Assembly (NCBI RefSeq): GCF_021246445.1
Contig: NZ_JAJQXW010000002.1
Location: 620,001-684,000 of the forward strand
Length of the DNA: 64,000 nt
Source: Rhabdothermincola salaria
Lineage (GTDB): Bacteria; Actinomycetota; Acidimicrobiia; Acidimicrobiales; Acidimicrobilacustridaceae
Direction: 5' to 3'
Shown: in pieces, positions 51,661 through 60,813 of the stretch
Layout: each line of letters opens with the position of its first letter
Numbering within the stretch: the stretch's first letter is position 1
The notes under the pieces: generated by a model
Database searches by the model: none
What the model was told of the DNA's origin: nothing
What the model saw: only the letters and a program-made list of their open reading frames with translations
Program-made: the position numbers and the translations under genes

Positions 51661-51826
51661 TAGGCTTTCGCCGTTCCGGCGTCAGAATCGGTACATCTTC
51701 GCGAAATCGGGCCGAGACTCCGCAGCGCTAGACCCAGTCCCGAGAAGCGTCGATCACTACGGAACGGTGTGCCGGGAAGTCTGGTCGGCGACCCGAACCC
51801 CCCGCGTCCGTCCAAGGAGGCACGCC
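51661..51826 (+). promoter_or_regulatory. Promoter and structured leader of mnh operon
   Basis: TAGGCT (51661-51666) predicts a start near 51672. CCGTTCCG (51671-51678) at the RNA 5' end pairs with CGGAACGG (51760-51767), closing an 80-nt domain containing a TTCGCGAA palindrome. AAGGAGG at 51814-51820 then leads to mnhA. Possible regulatory leader. Confidence 0.35.
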
Positions 51827-54295
51827 CTGCTCGCTCTCGTCTCGCTCTACGGCCTGCTGGCCGTGGTGGTGGCCCTGGTCGGGCGACACCTCGGGACGCG
51901 GGTCTTCTGGCTCGCGGGGGTGGCGCCGCTGGTCACCGTGGTCTATGCCGCGTTCGCCGGCGTGAGGCTGCGCGATGACGGCGCCTGGACCGAGGCGTAC
52001 AGCTGGGTGCCCGAGCTGGGGTTGGCGATCGACTTCCGCCTCGACCAGTTCTCGTTGCTGCTCGTCGTGCTGGTCGGGGTCATCGGCGTGTTCGTGTTCG
52101 GGTACGCCGCCAGCTACTTCCACGAGGGTCCCGAGGTTCCTCGCACCGCGGCGGTGCTGCTGGCCTTCGCCGGCTCGATGCTCGGGTTGGTCATGTCCGA
52201 CAACGTGCTGTTGATGTTCGGGTTCTGGGAGCTCACGAGCATCACCTCGTTCCTCCTGGTGGGCACCAACGACGAGATGCCGTCGGCCCGGTCGGCCGCC
52301 CTGCACGCCCTGTTGGTCACCGGGGGCGGCGGACTGGCCATGCTCGGGGGCCTCGTGCTCATCGGCCAGGCGGCCGGCACCTACTCGCTCAGCGAGATCG
52401 TGGCCGCGCCACCCTCCGGCACGACCGTGTCGGTCGGCGTCGGCCTGGTCCTGCTCGGCGCCCTCACCAAGTCGGCCCAGGTGCCGTTCCACTCCTGGCT
52501 GCCCGGGGCCATGGCCGCCCCCACCCCCATCAGCGCCTACCTGCACTCGGCCACCATGGTGAAGGCCGGCGTGTTCCTCGTCGCCCGCTTCTCCCCGGCC
52601 TTCGCCACCCTCGGCGTGTGGCGTTGGATGGTGCTCGGCGCCGGCACCGCCAGCCTCCTCCTCGGCGGCTACCGGGCCCTGCGCCAGCACGACATCAAGC
52701 TGGTGCTGGCCTACGGCACCATCAGCCAGCTCGGTCTGCTCATGATCCTCTTCGGTGCCGGCACCGAAGAGACCGCCCTGGCCGGGTGCGTGCTGTTGTT
52801 GGCCCACGCCGCGTTCAAGGCCTCGCTGTTCCTCACCGTCGGCATCGTCGACCACCAGACCCACACCCGTGACCTGCGCAGCCTCAGCGGCCTCGGCCGG
52901 CGCTGGCCGATCGTCGCCGGCGCCGCCGCCCTGGCGGCCGCCTCGATGGCCGGCATCCCGCCCCTCTTCGGCTTCATCGCCAAGGAGTACGCCCTCAAGG
53001 GCTACCTCGAGCCCAACGCTCCGGCTCACATCGCCATCCTGACGGCGATCGTGGTCGGCTCGATGTTCACGGTGGCCTACAGCGCCCGCTTCCTGTGGGG
53101 GGCCTTCGGCCCGGCCGAGGACCACGGGCCCGACGGCACCACCGTCGGGGCCGACGCCGCGCACCCCTCTGCCCTCTTCGCCGGCGCGCCCGTCGTGCTC
53201 GGGGTCATCGGTCTCGTCCTGGGGGTGGCCCCGATGCTCGCCGATCCCCTCGTGGGCGGTGGGCTCGAGGCGCTGGGCTACGGCGACGGCAGCGTCAGCT
53301 TGCACCTGTGGTCCGGCTTCAACGCCGCGCTCGGCCTCTCGGCCCTGGTCATCGCCGGAGGCGCCGTGCTCTTCTTGGCCCGCCGCCGGGTCGAGCGGGT
53401 TCAGGAGGCCATGCCCCACGTGCCCAGCGCCCTGCTGGTCTACGAACGATCCCTGGCCGGCCTGCTCCAGGGATCCGGGCGCCTCACGGCCATCACCCAG
53501 AGCGGTTCGCTGCCCGTGTACCTGGCCGTCATCGTGCTCACCGCCGTGGTTGCCCCACTGGTCCCGTTGCTCTCGGTGGGAGGTCCGGAGGTCTGGCCCT
53601 CGTGGGTCGACTCGCCCCTGCAGGTGGTCCTGGCCGTCATCGTGGTGGTGACGGCCCTGTCCGCGGCGTTCGCCCACCGCCGCTTCGTCGCCGTGCTCTT
53701 CCTCGGTGCGGCCGGCTACGCCGTCGTGGGCCTGTTCCTCGTCCAGGGGGCGCCCGACCTGGCCCTCACCCAGGTCCTGGTCGAGACGCTCAGCATCGTG
53801 GCCTTCGTGCTCGTTCTGCGCCACCTCCCCGAACGCTTCGCCCCGACGAGGGTCCCGTTGCGTCGGGTCCTCCCGGCCGCGATGGGCGTGCTGGTGGCCG
53901 CCTTCGTGTTCGTCTTCCTCATCACCGCCAGCGGGGTGCGCGACACCGACCTCACCGCCGGGGGGGCCAGTGCCGCCTCGTCGGCGGGCGACGCCACCCT
54001 GAGCGAGGAGTTCCTGGCCCGGGCCGAGGTCGAGGCCAACGGGCGCAACGTCGTCAACGTCGTCCTGGTCGACTTCCGTGGCTTCGACACGATGGGGGAG
54101 ATCACCGTGATCGTGGTGGCCGCTCTCGGCATCGTGGCGTTGGTGGCCGCGGGCCGTCGCCGCCCCGATGGCACCGGCGACGGCGAGGGGGGCGACGGGG
54201 ACGACGACGGGCTCTCCCATCCGGTCCCGGTCGACCAGTCGGTCGACGTCCCCGAGCCGGGCAGCGCCAAGGTCGAGTCGGGGGGCGTGGGATGA
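51827..54295 (+). CDS. mnhA: Mrp-type Na+/H+ antiporter subunit A
   Basis: 822 aa from CTG 51827. The NuoL/ND5-like core has LVMSDNVLLMFGFWELTSITSF, KSAQVPFHSWLPGAMAAPTPISAYLHSATMVKAG with its key Lys and His, and LAYGTISQLGLL; the C-terminal part has the MrpA-specific domain ending in DFRGFDTMGEITVIVVAALG. CTG is preferred because AAGGAGG lies 6 nt upstream and the first residues LALVSLYGLLAVVVALVG match family N-termini. The only other in-frame start is GTG 51767, which lacks a ribosome site. First of seven genes. Confidence 0.9.
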   Translation: MLALVSLYGLLAVVVALVGRHLGTRVFWLAGVAPLVTVVYAAFAGVRLRDDGAWTEAYSWVPELGLAIDFRLDQFSLLLVVLVGVIGVFVFGYAASYFHEGPEVPRTAAVLLAFAGSMLGLVMSDNVLLMFGFWELTSITSFLLVGTNDEMPSARSAALHALLVTGGGGLAMLGGLVLIGQAAGTYSLSEIVAAPPSGTTVSVGVGLVLLGALTKSAQVPFHSWLPGAMAAPTPISAYLHSATMVKAGVFLVARFSPAFATLGVWRWMVLGAGTASLLLGGYRALRQHDIKLVLAYGTISQLGLLMILFGAGTEETALAGCVLLLAHAAFKASLFLTVGIVDHQTHTRDLRSLSGLGRRWPIVAGAAALAAASMAGIPPLFGFIAKEYALKGYLEPNAPAHIAILTAIVVGSMFTVAYSARFLWGAFGPAEDHGPDGTTVGADAAHPSALFAGAPVVLGVIGLVLGVAPMLADPLVGGGLEALGYGDGSVSLHLWSGFNAALGLSALVIAGGAVLFLARRRVERVQEAMPHVPSALLVYERSLAGLLQGSGRLTAITQSGSLPVYLAVIVLTAVVAPLVPLLSVGGPEVWPSWVDSPLQVVLAVIVVVTALSAAFAHRRFVAVLFLGAAGYAVVGLFLVQGAPDLALTQVLVETLSIVAFVLVLRHLPERFAPTRVPLRRVLPAAMGVLVAAFVFVFLITASGVRDTDLTAGGASAASSAGDATLSEEFLARAEVEANGRNVVNVVLVDFRGFDTMGEITVIVVAALGIVALVAAGRRRPDGTGDGEGGDGDDDGLSHPVPVDQSVDVPEPGSAKVESGGVG

Positions 54296-54801
54296 GCCAC
54301 GAACCCACCGAACCCGGCACCGAGGCGGACCACGACGACCTCGTGATCTCCGACGACCCTCGTCCCATGCGGCCCTCGTCGCCCATCCTCGACGTCGTCA
54401 TCCGCGCCGAGTTCCAGGTGCTGCTGGTCGTGTCGCTCTACCTGCTCTTCGCCGGCCACAACCAGCCCGGGGGCGGGTTCATCGGCGGTCTCGTGGCCGC
54501 CGCCGCCTTCACCACCCGCTACGTGGCGGGGGGCGCGGCCGAGCTGCGCCGCTCCCTGCGGGTCCCGTCCTCGGTGCTCCTCGGCGTCGGCCTGCTCGTG
54601 GCCGTGGGCACCGCACTCGTGTTGTTGGCCGACGGGGGAGCCTTCCTCGAGCACCGCCTGCTGAAGGCGACGCTCCCGGTGATCGGGGAGGTCAAGACCA
54701 CCACCGCCTTGTTCTTCGACATCGGCGTCTTCCTCGTGGTGGTCGGGGTCATCGTCTCGATTCTCGAGGCTCTGGGCGCTCCCACCGAGGACGATCGATG
54801 A
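54292..54801 (+). CDS. mnhB: Mrp antiporter subunit B
   Basis: 169 aa. A hydrophilic N-terminus of about 35 residues precedes four membrane helices with LYLLFAGHNQPGGGFIGGLVAA, the MrpB signature. ATG 54292 overlaps mnhA by 4 nt. A structural subunit of the hetero-oligomeric antiporter. Confidence 0.92.
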   Translation: MSHEPTEPGTEADHDDLVISDDPRPMRPSSPILDVVIRAEFQVLLVVSLYLLFAGHNQPGGGFIGGLVAAAAFTTRYVAGGAAELRRSLRVPSSVLLGVGLLVAVGTALVLLADGGAFLEHRLLKATLPVIGEVKTTTALFFDIGVFLVVVGVIVSILEALGAPTEDDR

Positions 54802-55223
54802 CCCTCGTCGCCGCCATCGTGGCCGTGCTCTACGGCGTGGGTGTCTTCTTGTTGCTGCAGCGCACCCTCACGCGCATCATCATCGGCCTGGCCTTCCTGA
54901 GCCACGGCGCCAACCTGATGTTGCTCGTGGCGGGCGGCCGGGCCGGGCTGCCCCCGCTCTCGGACGTGATGGACGAGGGCAGCCAGGTGGCCGACCCCGT
55001 GCCCCAGGCGCTCGCCCTCACCGCCATCGTCATCACCTTCGGCATCACCGTGTTCCTGCTGGCCCTCGCCTACCGCAGCTACCAGCTCACCGGCGACGAC
55101 GAGGTCGAGGACGACCTCGAGGACCGTCGCATCGTGGAGCTCTTCGGGCGCCACGAGGCCGGCGACCCGGCGTCGTCCGCCGCTGCCTCCTCGGACGACG
55201 CGGCAGGAGGCGACCGGCGGTGA
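54798..55223 (+). CDS. mnhC: Mrp antiporter subunit C
   Basis: 141 aa, NuoK-like with three helices: YGVGVFLLLQRTLTRIIIGLAFLSHGANLMLL and DPVPQALALTAIVITFGITVF are the MrpC blocks. An acidic and Ala/Ser-rich tail of about 40 residues is longer than usual. ATG 54798 overlaps mnhB by 4 nt. Confidence 0.93.
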   Translation: MTLVAAIVAVLYGVGVFLLLQRTLTRIIIGLAFLSHGANLMLLVAGGRAGLPPLSDVMDEGSQVADPVPQALALTAIVITFGITVFLLALAYRSYQLTGDDEVEDDLEDRRIVELFGRHEAGDPASSAAASSDDAAGGDRR

Positions 55224-56707
55224 GGTTCCTCCTCCCGGCCACCGTGGCCATCCCCCTCGTGTTCGCCGCCCTCGCCGTGGTGGCCGCTCGCTCGCGCACC
55301 GCCCAGCGGGTGCTCTCCCTCGTCGGCGTCACCGCCTCGCTGGTGGTGGCGATCGTGGTGCTCGTGCTGGTCGAGCGCGACGGCATCGCCTCGGTCACCC
55401 TCGGCGGGTGGCCCGCCCCGGTGGGCATCAGCCTGGTGGCCGATCTGTTCGCCTCGATGATGCTGGTGGTCGGGCTGGTCACGATCCTGGCCGTGCTCGT
55501 GTACTCGATCGGCCAGCGCGGCACCGACGACCTGTCGGCCTTCCACCCCGTGTACCTCACGCTCACCGCCGGCATCGCCCTGAGCTTCCTCACCGGCGAC
55601 TTGTTCAACCTCTTCGTGGCCTTCGAGATCACCCTCACGTCGAGCTACGTCCTCATCACGCTCGGCGGCCGGCGCGCCCAGGTGCGCCACGGGATGACCT
55701 ACGTGGTGGTCAACCTGTTGGCATCGATGCTGTTCCTCACCGGGGTGGGGCTGATCTACGCCGCCACCGGCACGGTGAACATGGCCGACCTGGCCGAGAA
55801 GGTGCCCGAGCTGCCGGGAGGGCTGCAGACGGCGCTCGGGCTGCTCTTCCTCGTCGTCTTCGGCATCAAGGCCGCCATCTTCCCGTTGTTCAACTGGCTG
55901 CCCGACTCGTACCCCACCGCTCGCGTGGCCGTCACCGCCGTGTTCGCCGGGCTGCTCACCAAGGTGGGCGTGTACGCGGTGATCCGCACCCAGACGCTGA
56001 TGTTCCCCGAGCGGGAGCCCTCCACCCTGCTGCTGGTGGTCGCCGGGCTGACCATGATCGTCGGGGTGCTGGGGGCCATCGCCCAGAACGACATGAAGCG
56101 GATCCTGAGCTTCCACATCGTCAGCCAGATCGGCTACATGGTCCTCGGCCTCGGACTGTTCACCGTGGCCGGCCTGGCCGGGGCCGTGCTGTTCCTCGTC
56201 CACCAGATCCCGGTGAAGACCAGCCTGTTCCTCGCCAGCGGCCTGGTGGAGCAGGGGGCCGGGTCCACCGCCCTCGACCGCGTCGGGGGCCTGCTGCGCC
56301 GCTCGCCCCTCGTGGCCGGCCTGTTCGCCCTGGCGGCGCTGAGCCTCGCCGGTATCCCGCCGTTCTCGGGGTTCGTGGGCAAGCTGGCCCTCATCGACGC
56401 CGGCTTCGACGCCGGCCAGTACACCATCGTGGCGGTGAGCCTGGTGGGCAGCCTGCTCACCCTCTTCTCCATGGCCAAGATCTGGAACGGCGTCTTCTGG
56501 GGCCAGGCCGAGCACCCCACCGAGCTGGTGGCCCACGGCCCGGCCCGGCTGCGCAGCCCCTGGGTCATGAACGGCGCCACCATCGCCCTCGTCGGCGTCA
56601 CCCTCGCCATCGCCGTGTTCGCCGGGCCCATCTACCACCTGTGCGAGCGGGCCGCCGAGACGTTGATCGACCCCTCCGGGTACATCTCGGCGGTGATGGG
56701 CCGATGA
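55220..56707 (+). CDS. mnhD: Mrp antiporter subunit D
   Basis: 495 aa, NuoN/ND2-like channel subunit with about 14 helices. LFNLFVAFEITLTSSYVLI, GIKAAIFPLFNWLPDSYPTA (Lys and loop), and QNDMKRILSFHIVSQIGYM are visible. With MnhA it forms the ion-translocating core. GTG 55220 overlaps mnhC by 4 nt. Confidence 0.95.
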   Translation: MRFLLPATVAIPLVFAALAVVAARSRTAQRVLSLVGVTASLVVAIVVLVLVERDGIASVTLGGWPAPVGISLVADLFASMMLVVGLVTILAVLVYSIGQRGTDDLSAFHPVYLTLTAGIALSFLTGDLFNLFVAFEITLTSSYVLITLGGRRAQVRHGMTYVVVNLLASMLFLTGVGLIYAATGTVNMADLAEKVPELPGGLQTALGLLFLVVFGIKAAIFPLFNWLPDSYPTARVAVTAVFAGLLTKVGVYAVIRTQTLMFPEREPSTLLLVVAGLTMIVGVLGAIAQNDMKRILSFHIVSQIGYMVLGLGLFTVAGLAGAVLFLVHQIPVKTSLFLASGLVEQGAGSTALDRVGGLLRRSPLVAGLFALAALSLAGIPPFSGFVGKLALIDAGFDAGQYTIVAVSLVGSLLTLFSMAKIWNGVFWGQAEHPTELVAHGPARLRSPWVMNGATIALVGVTLAIAVFAGPIYHLCERAAETLIDPSGYISAVMGR

Positions 56708-57294
56708 GCATCGTCGAGCGCCTCCGGGGCACCACCCGGTTCGTCGTGCTGGTCGCGGTGTGGGTCGCCCTGTGGGGAGAGCCCAGCGTCGGCAACCTGC
56801 TGAGCGGCGTCCTCGTCGCCGCGGCCGTGTCGTGGCTCTTCCCCAGCGGGCCGAGGGTGGTCACGGCCGAGGACGAGGGCACCCCGCGCTTCGTCGCCGG
56901 GGCCCGGTTCCTCGCGGTGTTCGCCGGCGCCTTGGTGGTGGCCACCTGGGAGGTCGTGCGCGACGTCCTGCGGCCCCGGCTGCGACTCGCCGAGGGCATC
57001 GTCGCCGTCCCCCTCGTGAGCCACTCCCCGGTGATCGCCACCCTGGTGGGCAACGCCATCAGCCTCACACCGGGCACCCTCACGGTCGAGATCGGTGGGG
57101 TCTCCCAACGCCGCCCCGTTCCTCCTGCGTCCGCCGCCGGAGACGACCGGGCGACCGTCGTGCTCTACGTGCACGTGCTCAACCTCACCGACGCCGAGTC
57201 GGTCCGGGCCGACGGGCGTAGCTTCGAACGCCTGGCCGTGAGCGCATTCGGCTCGGACGAGGACCGCCGCCGCATGAGAGAGGTCGCACCGTGA
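56704..57294 (+). CDS. mnhE: Mrp antiporter subunit E
   Basis: 196 aa. Two N-terminal helices, a further segment ARFLAVFAGALVVATWEVVRDVL, then the cytoplasmic domain with GNAISLTPGTLTVEI and VLYVHVLN, the MrpE signature. ATG 56704 overlaps mnhD by 4 nt. Confidence 0.93.
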   Translation: MSIVERLRGTTRFVVLVAVWVALWGEPSVGNLLSGVLVAAAVSWLFPSGPRVVTAEDEGTPRFVAGARFLAVFAGALVVATWEVVRDVLRPRLRLAEGIVAVPLVSHSPVIATLVGNAISLTPGTLTVEIGGVSQRRPVPPASAAGDDRATVVLYVHVLNLTDAESVRADGRSFERLAVSAFGSDEDRRRMREVAP

Positions 57295-57551
57295 TCGTCG
57301 CCGTCGTCGCCGCCATGGCCCTGTTGTCCGCCGGCGCCCTGCTGTGCGTGGTCCGCCTCGTGATCGGCCCGTCGTTGGCCGACCGCATCGTGGCCACCGA
57401 CCTCCTCCTCGTCTTCCTCGCCTGTGGTGTGGGCGTCTACACGGTGAGCACGGGACGAGGCATCTACCTCGAACTGATGGTGGTGGTCGGGGTCCTCGGA
57501 TTCCTCGGCACCGTGATGGTCGCCCGCTTCATCGAGCGAAGGGGGGCGTGA
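57291..57551 (+). CDS. mnhF: Mrp antiporter subunit F
   Basis: 86 aa, three helices, with RLVIGPSLADRIVATDLL, the MrpF hallmark. GTG 57291 overlaps mnhE by 4 nt. Confidence 0.93.
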   Translation: MIVAVVAAMALLSAGALLCVVRLVIGPSLADRIVATDLLLVFLACGVGVYTVSTGRGIYLELMVVVGVLGFLGTVMVARFIERRGA

Positions 57552-57895
57552 TGGTCCTCGACGTGGTCGCCGGCGTGCTCCTGGTCCTGGGCGCGTTCCT
57601 CTGCCTGGTCGCCGGCATCGGGCTGGTGCGCCTGCCCGACGTCTACGCCCGCATGCACGCAGCCACCAAGCCGGCCACCCTCGGCCTGCTGCTCATCGCC
57701 CTGGCCGGCATGCTGCAGGTCGACGACCCGGCCGACATCACCGAGCTCATGTTGGTGGTCGCGGTGCAGTTCCTGACCGCCCCGACGGGTGCGCACATGG
57801 TGGGGCGGGCGGCCTACCGCGCCGGCGACCTGCTCGGGCACGAGACGGTCTGCGACGAGCTGGCCGGCGTGACCGACGTCAGCGCCGCGGAGTGA
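57548..57895 (+). CDS. mnhG: Mrp antiporter subunit G
   Basis: 115 aa, three helices. LRLPDVYARMHAATK-type motif (here GLVRLPDVYARMHAATKPAT) and FLTAPTGAHMVGRAAYR are diagnostic of MrpG. GTG 57548 overlaps mnhF by 4 nt; ATG 57551 is equally possible. Last gene of the operon, convergent with the phosphatase gene. Confidence 0.93.
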   Translation: MMVLDVVAGVLLVLGAFLCLVAGIGLVRLPDVYARMHAATKPATLGLLLIALAGMLQVDDPADITELMLVVAVQFLTAPTGAHMVGRAAYRAGDLLGHETVCDELAGVTDVSAAE

Positions 57896-57925
57896 CACGC
57901 CGACGGCAGGCTCTGAGGCGAGGGC

Positions 57926-59395
57926 TCAGCCGGTCCGGGTGAGCGCGAGCACGGCCACGTCGTCGCGACCCCCCGGGGCCCGCAGGCGGTCGAGGCGCCC
58001 GACGAGCTGGTCGGAGGTGGCGCCGGCCAGGAGGCGGGCGACGTCGACGCCTCCGCCCGGGCCGTCGGTGAGGCCATCGGTGTAGACGACGAGGGAGTCG
58101 CCGGCGCGGAGGTGCACCTCGGTCGGGTCGAGGGCCAGGTCGGGAAGGGCGCCGAGCACCGTGGTGGAGGCCTCGAGGGCCTCCACCTCGCCGTCGCCGC
58201 GCACGAGCAACGGCACCGGGTGGCCGGCCACGACGACGCTGGCGCGGCCGGAGCCCTGGCGACCGGCGGCCAGCACGGCGGTGCAGAACAGGCCCGGCTC
58301 CCGGAGGGCGACGATGGCGCGGTCGATCATGGCGGCCGTCTCGGCCGGCGAGCTGCCGTGGAGGGCGGCGGCCCGGAACGTGTGGCGAGCCGCGGTCGCC
58401 ACCGCCGCGGCCTGCACCCCCTTGCCGGACACGTCGCCGACGACGGCCATCCAGTGGTCACCGTCGACCACCACGTCGTAGAAGTCCCCGGCCACGGTGT
58501 CGTGGGCCGAAGGTCGGAACCAGGCTCGGGCTTCGAAGCCGTGGATGCGAGGCAGGTCGGGTGGCAGCAGGGTGCGCTGGAGCTCGTCGGCCACGGCGTG
58601 CTCGCGCTCGTGGAGGCGGGCTCGGGCCACGGCGTGGGCGATGTTGGCGGCGGCGAGGGACAGGGCCTCCACGTCCTCGTCGTCGAGGGCGGCCTCCGGT
58701 CCGAGGTCGGTCACCAGCACCCCCACCGGCCCGGCGGGGGCCGAGAGCCGGGCGGCGATGACCCCGGTGCGATCGACGAAGGTGCCGCCGTGGTCGAACA
58801 GCTCGTCGGCGCGCATGCGCAGCTCGTCGTCGACCAGGCGGTGCCCCGACCACCACTCCTCGCGGGTTCCGTGCCCCCCGTCGTCGAGGCTGAGGGTGAG
58901 CAGCGATCGGGTGGCGCCGAGCGAATCGCGACACCAGTCGAGCGAGGCGGCCATGACCTCCTCGACCCCGGTGGCCCGGGACAGACCCTCCATGAGCTGG
59001 GCCAGGTGGGTGCTGCGGGCACTGCGCCCCTCGGCGAGGCGGCGCACCCGGTCGCGTGAGCGCACCAGGACGACGAGCACGACGGCCGCGGCGAAGAAGG
59101 CCACGAGGGCGCCCACGTCCCCGGCGTCGTCGACGGACAGCTCCCGTCGGGGAGGCAGCACCGCCCAGAGCAGGCCGGCCGATGCGGTGAGCACGGCCAG
59201 GGCACCGGCCCTCCACCCGCCCACGAGGGAGGCGACGGCCACGACGAGCATGTACCAGGCGCCCGCGAAGTACTGGCGGGGTTGGCCGGCGATCGACAGC
59301 ACGGCGGTGACGCCGAAGCCGCCGAGCACCGCGATCACCCAGCCGGCGGCCTCACGGGTGCGCTCCGCACTGCGATCCGTGACGAGGACTGGCAC
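57926..59395 (-). CDS. Membrane-bound PP2C/SpoIIE-type serine phosphatase with GAF-like domain
   Basis: 489 aa. An N-terminal membrane part of about four helices (15-115, DUF4118-like), a GAF-like sensor (about 125-275), then a SpoIIE/RsbU phosphatase domain with ELQRTLLPPDLP, DTVAGDFYDVV, VVGDVSGKGVQAA, VYTDGLTDG and GGRDDVAVLAL, giving the metal-binding Asp residues. It should dephosphorylate an anti-sigma antagonist, plausibly the STAS protein at 50774. GTG 59395 follows a TAGCCA box by 7 nt. Confidence 0.9.
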   Translation of the reverse strand: MPVLVTDRSAERTREAAGWVIAVLGGFGVTAVLSIAGQPRQYFAGAWYMLVVAVASLVGGWRAGALAVLTASAGLLWAVLPPRRELSVDDAGDVGALVAFFAAAVVLVVLVRSRDRVRRLAEGRSARSTHLAQLMEGLSRATGVEEVMAASLDWCRDSLGATRSLLTLSLDDGGHGTREEWWSGHRLVDDELRMRADELFDHGGTFVDRTGVIAARLSAPAGPVGVLVTDLGPEAALDDEDVEALSLAAANIAHAVARARLHEREHAVADELQRTLLPPDLPRIHGFEARAWFRPSAHDTVAGDFYDVVVDGDHWMAVVGDVSGKGVQAAAVATAARHTFRAAALHGSSPAETAAMIDRAIVALREPGLFCTAVLAAGRQGSGRASVVVAGHPVPLLVRGDGEVEALEASTTVLGALPDLALDPTEVHLRAGDSLVVYTDGLTDGPGGGVDVARLLAGATSDQLVGRLDRLRAPGGRDDVAVLALTRTG

Positions 59396-59402
59396 GTGTC
59401 CC

Positions 59403-59408
59403 TGGCTA
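59403..59408 (-). promoter_or_regulatory. -10 box for phosphatase gene
   Basis: TAGCCA on the minus strand, 7 nt before GTG 59395. Confidence 0.35.
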
Positions 59409-59446
59409 GCACGCCCGCCCGGGACATCGGCGGCAGAGGGGATCGG

Positions 59447-60703
59447 TCAGCGGGCCACGCCGAGGTCGCCGGAGGTGGGCTCGGCGGCGGCCGCCTCGAG
59501 GTAGGGGCGCAGCTCGCGGCGAGCCAGCTGCATGCGGTGCACCTCGTCGGGGCCGTCGGCGAAGCGCAGGGTGCGCAGACCGGCCCACATGCCCGCCAGG
59601 GGGAAGTCCTGGGAGACGCCACCCCCGCCGTGGGCCTGGATGGCCCGGTCGACCACGCGCAGAGCGATGTTGGGGGCGACGACCTTGATGGCCGAGATCT
59701 CGACCCGGGCCCCCTTGTTGCCCACGGTGTCCATGAGCCAGGCCGCCTTCATGGTGAGCAGACGGGCCTGCTCGATCTCGATGCGGCTGTCGGCGATCCA
59801 CTCCTGGATCACGCCCTGCTCGGCGAGGCGCTTGCCGAACGCCACGCGATCGGCGACCCGGGCGCACATGAGCTCGAGGGCCCGTTCGGCGATGCCGATG
59901 CAGCGCATGCAGTGGTGGATGCGGCCCGGCCCCAGGCGGGCCTGGGCCAGGGCGAACCCGCTGCCCTCCTCCCCGAGGATGTTGGCGGCCGGCACCCGCA
60001 CGTCGTCGAAGCGCAGCTCGCAGTGCCCCTCGCGGTCGTTGTAGCCGAACACCAGCAGGTCGCGGACGATGGTCAGGCCCGGGGTGTCCATGGGCACCAG
60101 CACCATGGACTGCTGGTTGTAGGTGGGCGCGTCGGGGTCGGTCTTGCCCATGACGATGGCGACCTCGCAGCGGGGGTTGGCCGCCCCCGAGATCCACCAC
60201 TTACGACCGTTCAGGACGTACTCGTCGCCCTCGCGGCGGATCGAGAGCTGGATGTTCTTGGCGTCGCTCGAGGCCACGTCGGGCTCGGTCATGGCGAAGC
60301 AGGAGCGGATCTCGCCCTCGAGCAGCGGGACCAGCCACCGCTCCTTCTGCTCGGGCGTGCCGAACAGGGCGAGGATCTCCATGTTGCCCGTGTCCGGTGC
60401 GGCGGAGTTCACGGCCTCGGGACCGAGCGGACTGCGTCCGGTGATCTCGGCGAGCGGCGCGTAGTCGGTGTTCGACACCGGGTCCGGGGTCCACTCGGTG
60501 CGGTGGGGCATGAACAGGTTCCACAGGCCCCGGTCCTTGGCCTCGGCCTTGAGCTCCTCCATCACCGGAGGATGGAAGTGGGGGTCGCCCGAGGCGGCCA
60601 TCTGCTCGGCGAACACGGGCTCGGCGGGGTACACGGCCTCGTCCATGAAGGCGAGGAGGCGCGCGTGGAGATCGGCGGCGCGGGGACTGAGGTCGAAGTC
60701 CAT
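59447..60703 (-). CDS. Acyl-CoA dehydrogenase (ACAD10/11-like)
   Basis: 418 aa FAD enzyme that introduces the alpha,beta double bond in acyl-CoA. Visible: [18 protein letters not shown] (FAD/substrate binding), [43 protein letters not shown], and the FAD-binding [31 protein letters not shown] and [15 protein letters not shown]. The start MDFDLSPRA at ATG 60703 matches the subfamily; the frame is open further upstream. Substrate chain unknown. Confidence 0.93.
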   Translation of the reverse strand: MDFDLSPRAADLHARLLAFMDEAVYPAEPVFAEQMAASGDPHFHPPVMEELKAEAKDRGLWNLFMPHRTEWTPDPVSNTDYAPLAEITGRSPLGPEAVNSAAPDTGNMEILALFGTPEQKERWLVPLLEGEIRSCFAMTEPDVASSDAKNIQLSIRREGDEYVLNGRKWWISGAANPRCEVAIVMGKTDPDAPTYNQQSMVLVPMDTPGLTIVRDLLVFGYNDREGHCELRFDDVRVPAANILGEEGSGFALAQARLGPGRIHHCMRCIGIAERALELMCARVADRVAFGKRLAEQGVIQEWIADSRIEIEQARLLTMKAAWLMDTVGNKGARVEISAIKVVAPNIALRVVDRAIQAHGGGGVSQDFPLAGMWAGLRTLRFADGPDEVHRMQLARRELRPYLEAAAAEPTSGDLGVAR

Positions 60704-60813
60704 GGGCGGACCCTTCGTCGAGGTGCGAGGCGGTTCGACCGTAGCTCCGCTCGGGGCGTCGCCCGAGGGCCGGCGATTGACAGCGGCAGCGCAGTGGGCC
60801 AACCCTGTCGCCC

